Shown in pieces: positions 59,101 through 64,000 of a stretch of DNA of 64,000 nt. Position 1 is the stretch's first letter; each line of letters opens with the position of its first letter. The stretch is from Humibacter albus DSM 18994 (GTDB lineage Bacteria; Actinomycetota; Actinomycetes; Actinomycetales; Microbacteriaceae). The position numbers and the translations under genes are program-made. The notes under the pieces are model-generated. The model had not been told where the DNA came from. It saw nothing but the letters and a program-made list of their open reading frames with translations, and made no database searches. Location: the NCBI RefSeq assembly GCF_000421825.1, contig NZ_ATXT01000019.1:1-64000 (forward strand), written 5' to 3'.

Positions 59101-60864
59101 TCAGCCGAACTTCTTCGCCACCTCGAGGCGCGTCTTGTTCTGCTCCTTGGCGTGCTCCATGTCGACCTTGAGCACCTTCGCGTAGCCGAGGCCCTTCACG
59201 GTGTCCTGCATGTCCTTCAGCAGCGAATCGAACTGCTTCGTGCTGGTGGCCATCGCCATCTTCCAGGAGTCGGCGACGATGACGGCCTTGATCTGGTTGC
59301 GCAGGGTCTGGATCTCGGAGCTGTCGGCCGGCGCGACGTAGCCGGAGCCGGGGGCGACGATGATCTTCTTGTTGTCGCGCAGGTACTCCATCGTCGTCGA
59401 CGCGCCGTCCATGTGCTTCGACCAGTCCTTGGTCAGGGGGTTGATGATCAGCTTCTGATAGCTCGGCCACATCTGGTACGCGAACGAGTACCCGGTCGAG
59501 GGGTCCTTGTCCACGGCCGTGACCGTCGTGACGTTGAGCGCCGAAACGCCATCGGCGTACTTGCCCGAGCCCCACTTCGCGGGCACCTGCTTCGTGCCAC
59601 CGCCCAGGAAGGCGTTCTGGCCGAACGCATTCAGCGCCGGCTTCTTCGCGGAATTGAGGTCCCAGGTGAGCCCCTTCGGGCCGGCGGCGGATCCCGTCTG
59701 GCTGCCGTTCGCGTAGACCCCGTCGGTCGAATACAGCCAGTCGATGAAGGCGGCGACGCGCTCCGGATCGCTCGCCTTGACACCGATGCCGATGGCGTAG
59801 TTCGAGTTGCCGTAGACCTCCGCGCCGTACGAGAAGATCTTCATGTCCTTCAGCGGCGCGATCTCGAAGCCCTTGCCTGCGCTCATGTTCTCGGTCGTGT
59901 TGTAGGCCGGCTGCGCGAGCCACGGCCAGAAGGCGAACAGGACCTCGCCCGCCTGGTACTTCGCGTACATGGTCGAGTAGTTCTGCGTGGGCGAGTCGGG
60001 GTCGACGAGCCCCTTCTTGCTGGCCGCGCTGAAGAACTTCAGCGAGCGCACGTAGTGCGAGTCCGAGTCGATGATGCTCTCATAGGCCGACCCGTCGGCG
60101 GCGGCGAGGACGAATCCCATCTCGTCGTAGCCGTAGTAGCACGCGGGCTGCTTGGCGTTGTTCATCATGTTGCCGTCCCAGTCCTTGAACAGGGACAGTG
60201 CATAGACGGGCTTGCCGTTCGGCGCCTTGGGGTTCGACTTCTGCATGTCTTCGAGCACCGGGACGAGGTCTTCGAGCGTACCGATCTTGGGGTAGCCGGC
60301 GTCGGCGTAGAGGTCCCAGCGCAGGTAGGGGCCGAACGTGGGCTCCGTGCTCTCGGAGGACTGGGTCGGCTTGAGCTTCGACACCGACGTCGGGAACGCG
60401 AACGTCCCCTTGTCTCCCGGGTTGGTCTTCGTGACCGCTTGCTTGTACCCGGCCACGCTCGTCATGTTCTTGTAGTACGTGGATGCATCGAGCAGCAGGC
60501 CGCCCTTGAGCGCCTCATCGAGATGCTGCGATGATCCCAGGACGACCAGGTCGCCGAGATCACCGGCGGCCGATCGGGTGTTGAACAGGGTCTCGCCGCC
60601 GCCCGCCACGTTCGGTGCGATCATGTTCAGCTTCATGTTGAACTTGTCTTTGACGATCTTCGCGAACCAGCCGCTCTGAATGCCCTGGTAGTTGGCCAGG
60701 TCGTCGAAGACGTCGACCGTGATCTCCTTCTTCCAGGTCGTCGGGAACGCGCCCGACGTGCTCGCCGCCTTCGGGGAATCCCCGGAGATCAGGGAGCACG
60801 ACGACAGGGTGACCGAGGCGAGCGTGCCGATGCCCGCCATGGCCAGGAACTCTCTACGCTTCAT
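59101..60864 (-). CDS. Large oligosaccharide-binding lipoprotein, LplA/YtcQ type (587 aa)
   Basis: This is an extracellular solute-binding protein of the large (>500 aa) class that works with LplB/LplC-type permeases. The N-terminus MKRREFLAMAGIGTLASVTL ends in the lipobox LSSC, so it is a lipoprotein, with an RR pair that allows Tat export. The mature part begins TWKKEITVDVFDDLANYQG. ATG 60864 follows AAGGAA. Its place in the GH42/GH31/GH95 neighbourhood suggests a branched plant oligosaccharide as ligand. Confidence 0.9.
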   Translation of the reverse strand: MKRREFLAMAGIGTLASVTLSSCSLISGDSPKAASTSGAFPTTWKKEITVDVFDDLANYQGIQSGWFAKIVKDKFNMKLNMIAPNVAGGGETLFNTRSAAGDLGDLVVLGSSQHLDEALKGGLLLDASTYYKNMTSVAGYKQAVTKTNPGDKGTFAFPTSVSKLKPTQSSESTEPTFGPYLRWDLYADAGYPKIGTLEDLVPVLEDMQKSNPKAPNGKPVYALSLFKDWDGNMMNNAKQPACYYGYDEMGFVLAAADGSAYESIIDSDSHYVRSLKFFSAASKKGLVDPDSPTQNYSTMYAKYQAGEVLFAFWPWLAQPAYNTTENMSAGKGFEIAPLKDMKIFSYGAEVYGNSNYAIGIGVKASDPERVAAFIDWLYSTDGVYANGSQTGSAAGPKGLTWDLNSAKKPALNAFGQNAFLGGGTKQVPAKWGSGKYADGVSALNVTTVTAVDKDPSTGYSFAYQMWPSYQKLIINPLTKDWSKHMDGASTTMEYLRDNKKIIVAPGSGYVAPADSSEIQTLRNQIKAVIVADSWKMAMATSTKQFDSLLKDMQDTVKGLGYAKVLKVDMEHAKEQNKTRLEVAKKFG

Positions 60865-60900
60865 TGCTGTATTCCTTTCTTGGTGCGCTCGAGCGGCCCG

Positions 60901-61857
60901 TCAGCCCTTGACGGAGCCGAGCATGATGCCCTTCACGAAGAAGCGCTGGAACAGGGGATAGATGAAGATGATGGGCAGCACGACGACCACGGCGACCGTC
61001 ATCTGAATGGATGTCGCGGTCTGCGATGTGGCCGCATTGGCGATGGCGCTGAGGTTTCCGCCCGCTGCGTTCTGGGCCGCTTGAGCCAGGCTGTTCGCCT
61101 GATTGATGAACATGTAGAGCAGGTACTGCAGCGTGTACAGGCTCTGATCGGTGATGTAGATCAGCGTGTCCTGGAACATGTTCCACTGCGCCACCGCGGA
61201 GAAGATCGCGACGGTGGCGAGGATGGGCGTCATGTTGGGCAGGTAGACGCGGAAGAAGACCTGGATGATGTTGGCGCCGTCCATCTCGGCGGCTTCCTGC
61301 ATCGAGCGCGGCATCGACTCCACGAACGTCTTCACGAGGATGACGTTGAACGGCTGAACGAGATAGGGGATGACGTAGACCCAGAAGTTGTTCGTCAGCC
61401 CGAGGCCCTTGATGATGAGGAACACGGGGATGAGGCCTGCGCTGAAGTACATCGTGATGACGGTGAACCGGTACCAGAACGCCCGGCCCCACATGCGTTC
61501 CTGCGTGAACATGAAACCGAGGAACGCCGACACCAGCACCGTGCCCGCCGTGCCCAGCACGGTGCGCGCAACGCTCACGGCGGTGGCCAGAGTGAGGCCC
61601 TGCAGCTGGAAGACCTGCGCGTAGTTCGAGAGGTGGAATCCGACCGGGAAGAACCGTACGTCGCCCAGCGCGGAGAGATCGTTGGCGCTGACCGAGTTGA
61701 TGATCAGGTAATAGAACGGGTAGGCGCAGATCAGCGCGAAGAGCGCGAACACCGCGTAGTTCAGAATGCTGAAGACCCAGCTGCCCTTCGTGCGCGGGGC
61801 GCGGCCACGACGAGGTGCGCGTTTCGTGCGGGAGAGGGCATCCGCTGCGATAGCCAT
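60901..61857 (-). CDS. Oligosaccharide ABC transporter permease, LplC type (318 aa)
   Basis: This is a membrane subunit with six helices after a ~30-residue basic N-terminus. The EAA loop is MQEAAEMDGANIIQVFFRVY. The C-terminus ends FVKGIMLGSVKG, typical for LplC/YtcP proteins. ATG 61857 (MAIAADALSRTK) is chosen because the open frame further upstream is arginine-rich and not permease-like. It lies 14 bp from the partner permease and 36 bp from the binding-protein gene. Confidence 0.9.
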   Translation of the reverse strand: MAIAADALSRTKRAPRRGRAPRTKGSWVFSILNYAVFALFALICAYPFYYLIINSVSANDLSALGDVRFFPVGFHLSNYAQVFQLQGLTLATAVSVARTVLGTAGTVLVSAFLGFMFTQERMWGRAFWYRFTVITMYFSAGLIPVFLIIKGLGLTNNFWVYVIPYLVQPFNVILVKTFVESMPRSMQEAAEMDGANIIQVFFRVYLPNMTPILATVAIFSAVAQWNMFQDTLIYITDQSLYTLQYLLYMFINQANSLAQAAQNAAGGNLSAIANAATSQTATSIQMTVAVVVVLPIIFIYPLFQRFFVKGIMLGSVKG

Positions 61858-61871
61858 GTTCGTGAAGGCTC

Positions 61872-62855
61872 CTAGATGATCGAGGTGCCGCGGGCACGCT
61901 TGGCGATGAGGTTGACGACGACGAGCAGGATGACCGAGATGAGGCTCTTGAGCATGCCGATCGCGGTGGCCAGCGAGAGGTTGTTGCCCGTCATGCCGAC
62001 GTTGTAGACGTAGAGGTCGAGCACCTGGATGTGCTTCATGTTGAAGGCGTTCTGGAACACGTAGTACTGGTCCATGCCGTTGTTGAGCAGGTTCGCGACC
62101 GACAGCATGAGGAGCACGACGTAGGTCGGCATGAGCTGCGGGATGGTGATGTGCCGCATGAGCTGGAACCGGCCCGCCCCGTCGATCTTCGCCGACTCGT
62201 ACAGTGCCGGGTCGATGCCCGTGATGGCGGCGAGGTAGATGATCGCGCCCCAGCCGACGCCCTTCCAGAGGCTCCAGAGAAGCATGGTGAGCCAGACGTG
62301 GTCGCCCGAGTCGAGGAACTTGATCGGCGTCGTGATGATGCCGGAATCCGTCAGCACGCTGTTCACCAGCCCCGAACTGGAGAACAGCGAGAAGGCGATC
62401 ATGTAGACGAGCACCCAAGAGATGAAGTTCGGCAGTGTCGTCAGGGTCTGCACGACGTTGCGGAACCAGGGCGCCTTGACCTCGTTCAGGAACACCGCGA
62501 ACACGATCGGCAGGAACGACGTGAGGATGCCGAGGAAGCTCATCGCCAGTGTGTTGACCAGCACCTGGGTGATCTGAGCGAGCTGAGTCGGCGAGCGCAC
62601 CAGCATCTCGAACCACTGGAAGCCCACGAAGTCGCTGCCGCTCAGGCCGAGCGCCGGCTGGTAGTCGTACAGCGAGAAGATCCAGCCGTACAGCGGCAGG
62701 TACGAGAAGACGAACACGAGCGCGAGGAAGGGGAGGATGCACAGGAACATCCCGACGGACTTCTTGCCCGCGCGAGGACGCTTCGCGCGCCGGTGGCTCT
62801 TGCTCTCGACGACCTCGTCGGTCACCGCTTCTTGGAGAACCGCTTGCGTGGTCAT
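61872..62855 (-). CDS. Oligosaccharide ABC transporter permease, LplB type (327 aa)
   Basis: This is the first membrane subunit of the operon. The helical start is FLCILPFLALVFVFSYLPLYGW and the EAA loop is LYESAKIDGAGRFQLMRHIT. ATG 62855 overlaps the stop of a 22-codon upstream ORF (ATGA), so its translation may be coupled to that ORF. No good independent ribosome-binding site is seen directly ahead of the start. Confidence 0.9.
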   Translation of the reverse strand: MTTQAVLQEAVTDEVVESKSHRRAKRPRAGKKSVGMFLCILPFLALVFVFSYLPLYGWIFSLYDYQPALGLSGSDFVGFQWFEMLVRSPTQLAQITQVLVNTLAMSFLGILTSFLPIVFAVFLNEVKAPWFRNVVQTLTTLPNFISWVLVYMIAFSLFSSSGLVNSVLTDSGIITTPIKFLDSGDHVWLTMLLWSLWKGVGWGAIIYLAAITGIDPALYESAKIDGAGRFQLMRHITIPQLMPTYVVLLMLSVANLLNNGMDQYYVFQNAFNMKHIQVLDLYVYNVGMTGNNLSLATAIGMLKSLISVILLVVVNLIAKRARGTSII

Positions 62856-62920
62856 CGCGAGATGACCTTCGCTGACGCGGTGACCGCGCTCTGGCCCGTG
62901 ATTTGCTGGCCTCGCTTCAT
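62852..62920 (-). CDS. Short ORF translationally coupled to the LplB-type permease (22 aa)
   Basis: ATG 62920 follows a strong ribosome-binding site (AAGGGAG) and encodes MKRGQQITGQSAVTASAKVI plus two residues. Its TGA overlaps the permease ATG (ATGA). The peptide is basic and hydrophilic with no recognisable function. It could be a leader peptide that delivers ribosomes to the permease gene, or an alternative N-terminal start arrangement. Confidence 0.45.
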   Translation of the reverse strand: MKRGQQITGQSAVTASAKVISR

Positions 62921-63004
62921 GTCACTCCCTTGTGTGAGGTCCGACGTGCCCGGTTCAAGACATCCCTCGGTCAGGCAAGTGAGCCGAGCCTCAAGCGAAA
63001 TATG

Positions 63005-63018
63005 TCGAACCGCTTCGA
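63005..63018. promoter_or_regulatory. LacI-type operator of the LplB/LplC operon
   Basis: TCGAACCGCTTCGA fits TCGAANCGNTTCGA with only the two N positions breaking symmetry. It begins 2 bp downstream of the -10 box of the operon promoter, covering the start site. The same pattern lies upstream of GH42 (57178) and GH1 (36543). Confidence 0.6.
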
Positions 63019-63020
63019 TG

Positions 63021-63050
63021 ACCATAGCCAGTGAGTGGCGGATCCGTCAA
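63021..63050 (-). promoter_or_regulatory. Promoter of the oligosaccharide ABC operon
   Basis: On the minus strand TTGACG (63045-63050) and TATGGT (63021-63026) are separated by 18 bp. It is followed immediately by the operator at 63005-63018. The predicted leader to the permease is about 150 nt and contains the 22-codon ORF. Confidence 0.6.
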
Positions 63051-63185
63051 GAAGACGAGGGGGTCCGGTTCGGTCAGTTCGGCGGCTTCATGCGCGCTGC
63101 AAGCTCGCGGCGCTCACTAATCAGCACATTCGAAGCGCTCCCGGAGCGACGCGACGCGCGACGAAGATCTGCGCGGGCCGTGTCG

Positions 63186-64000
63186 TCAGCCTTCGCGGTC
63201 GAACTCCAGGGATGACGTCGCGCCGGTCGGCACGGGCCACGACCATCGCGTCCGACCCTCGCGGGCGACGTGCACCGGCAGGACAGGGAGGTTCCGCCCC
63301 GCACCGTCCGTCACCCGCGGCCGCACCCCGCGAGGGACCTCGATCGTGACGATGGCTCCGGTTCCCGTCTCCGCGCCCGACGACGACGCCGAGCCCGACA
63401 AGGCCGCCGCTCCCGACAAGGCCGCCGCTCCCGCCGCCGGGGCTGCCTCGCGGCAGCCCGACGCTGCTGCACCGGTCGCGGGACCAGCCGGGTGGCGGAG
63501 CGTGGCGGCCACGGGCATCCCGTCGCTCCACTCCAGATCGATGACGTGGCCGCCGCGGGCACGCAGGCCGCGCACGGATCCGCCGCCCCACGTCGCGGGG
63601 AGCGCCGGCAGCAGCGAGATCGCGCCGTCGTGGCTCTGCATCACCAGCTCGGCGACGCCGGCGATCGCACCGAGGTTGCCGTCGATCTGGAACAGGGCGC
63701 CGCCCGGCCGCTCTCCGTGCGGGTGCAGGTCGAGGAGCGACGGCGAGCTGAGGTCGTGCACCAGCACATCGAGCGAGTGCTCGGCCAGTTCCGTCTCGCC
63801 CAGCCGCGCTGCCAGGCACAGCACCCAGGCCTGGCTCCATCCGGTGTATCCGCTGCCGTGGGAGAGCCGGTGTGCGAGCGATCGCCGCACTGCTTCGAAC
63901 TCCACCGGTGTCGACGTCGGCGTGATGCGGGTACCGGGGAACGCGCCGTAGAGGTGTGAGAGGTGCCGGTGGCCCTCCTCCGTCGCTGCGAGACCGGGGA
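63186..64000 (-). CDS. GH95-family glycosidase, C-terminal part (alpha-L-fucosidase/galactosidase), runs off the window
   Basis: The frame is open from the window edge to the stop at 63186 (about 270 codons seen). Family motifs include GHRHLSHLYGAFPGTRI at the edge, SGYTGWSQAWVLCLAARLG, and FQIDGNLGAIAGVAELVMQS, which belong to the (alpha/alpha)6 barrel of GH95. The C-terminal domain has a Gly/Ala/Ser-rich insertion (around 63390-63470). GH95 enzymes remove terminal alpha-1,2-L-fucose or L-galactose, sugars that cap xyloglucan side chains. The N-terminus and export signal are outside the window. Confidence 0.85.
   Translation of the reverse strand, partial: PGLAATEEGHRHLSHLYGAFPGTRITPTSTPVEFEAVRRSLAHRLSHGSGYTGWSQAWVLCLAARLGETELAEHSLDVLVHDLSSPSLLDLHPHGERPGGALFQIDGNLGAIAGVAELVMQSHDGAISLLPALPATWGGGSVRGLRARGGHVIDLEWSDGMPVAATLRHPAGPATGAAASGCREAAPAAGAAALSGAAALSGSASSSGAETGTGAIVTIEVPRGVRPRVTDGAGRNLPVLPVHVAREGRTRWSWPVPTGATSSLEFDREG

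Overview
This is high-GC actinobacterial DNA. Dense overlapping operons, many GTG starts, LacI/ROK-controlled sugar loci and sugar ABC transporters without their own ATPase all suggest a soil- or plant-associated Microbacteriaceae-like organism. That assignment is inference: no rRNA or core marker gene lies in the window.

Layout. (1) 1-1440: a complete IS256-type element. (2) 1455-21637: three copies of a tRNA-Ser 3'-end attachment-type repeat (1455-1500, 11593-11638, 21608-21637) bound two segments of about 10 kb each. The first segment (1501-11592) is a defence-like island. It holds an AbiF/AbiD-type HEPN protein behind a short structured leader, a decayed Mrr-like nuclease, a serine recombinase overlapping a giant TPR-PIN protein split at a G8 tract, a MtlR-like HEPN membrane protein divergent from a CAP12-type TIR protein, and a DUF6338-like membrane protein with a 51-aa partner. 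No tyrosine integrase is present. The second segment (11639-21607) begins with insertion-sequence debris and a broken permease copy. It then carries an eight-gene sugar or sugar-acid operon on the minus strand (binding protein, two permeases, two MDR dehydrogenases, one SDR, two TIM-barrel isomerases), a divergent TetR gene, and a LacI gene that has lost its DNA-binding half close to the third repeat. (3) 21736-36391: a mixed region with an ECF41-type sigma factor divergent from its epimerase target (with a matching promoter), reductases, a GNAT, transporters, a PfkB kinase, a ROK regulator and a GH1 beta-glucosidase. (4) 37002-46141: two inositol/sugar-type oxidation clusters under a LacI regulator with duplicated operators, then a sugar ABC transporter with a CebR-like operator. 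(5) 46257-64000: glycoside hydrolases GH3, GH3, GH31, GH42 and the end of a GH95, with a LacI regulator, a YesL-family protein and a large-binding-protein ABC transporter.

How the genes work together. The right end reads as a plant oligosaccharide (probably xyloglucan-type) utilisation locus. The ABC transporter imports oligosaccharides. Alpha-fucosidase/galactosidase (GH95), beta-galactosidase (GH42), alpha-xylosidase (GH31) and beta-glucosidases (GH3, GH1) dismantle them, most likely inside the cell because the complete GH42, GH31, GH3 and GH1 enzymes lack signal peptides. Three different palindromic operator types tie these operons into LacI-family regulons. None of the three ABC operons encodes an ATPase, so a shared MsiK-type ATPase elsewhere is expected.
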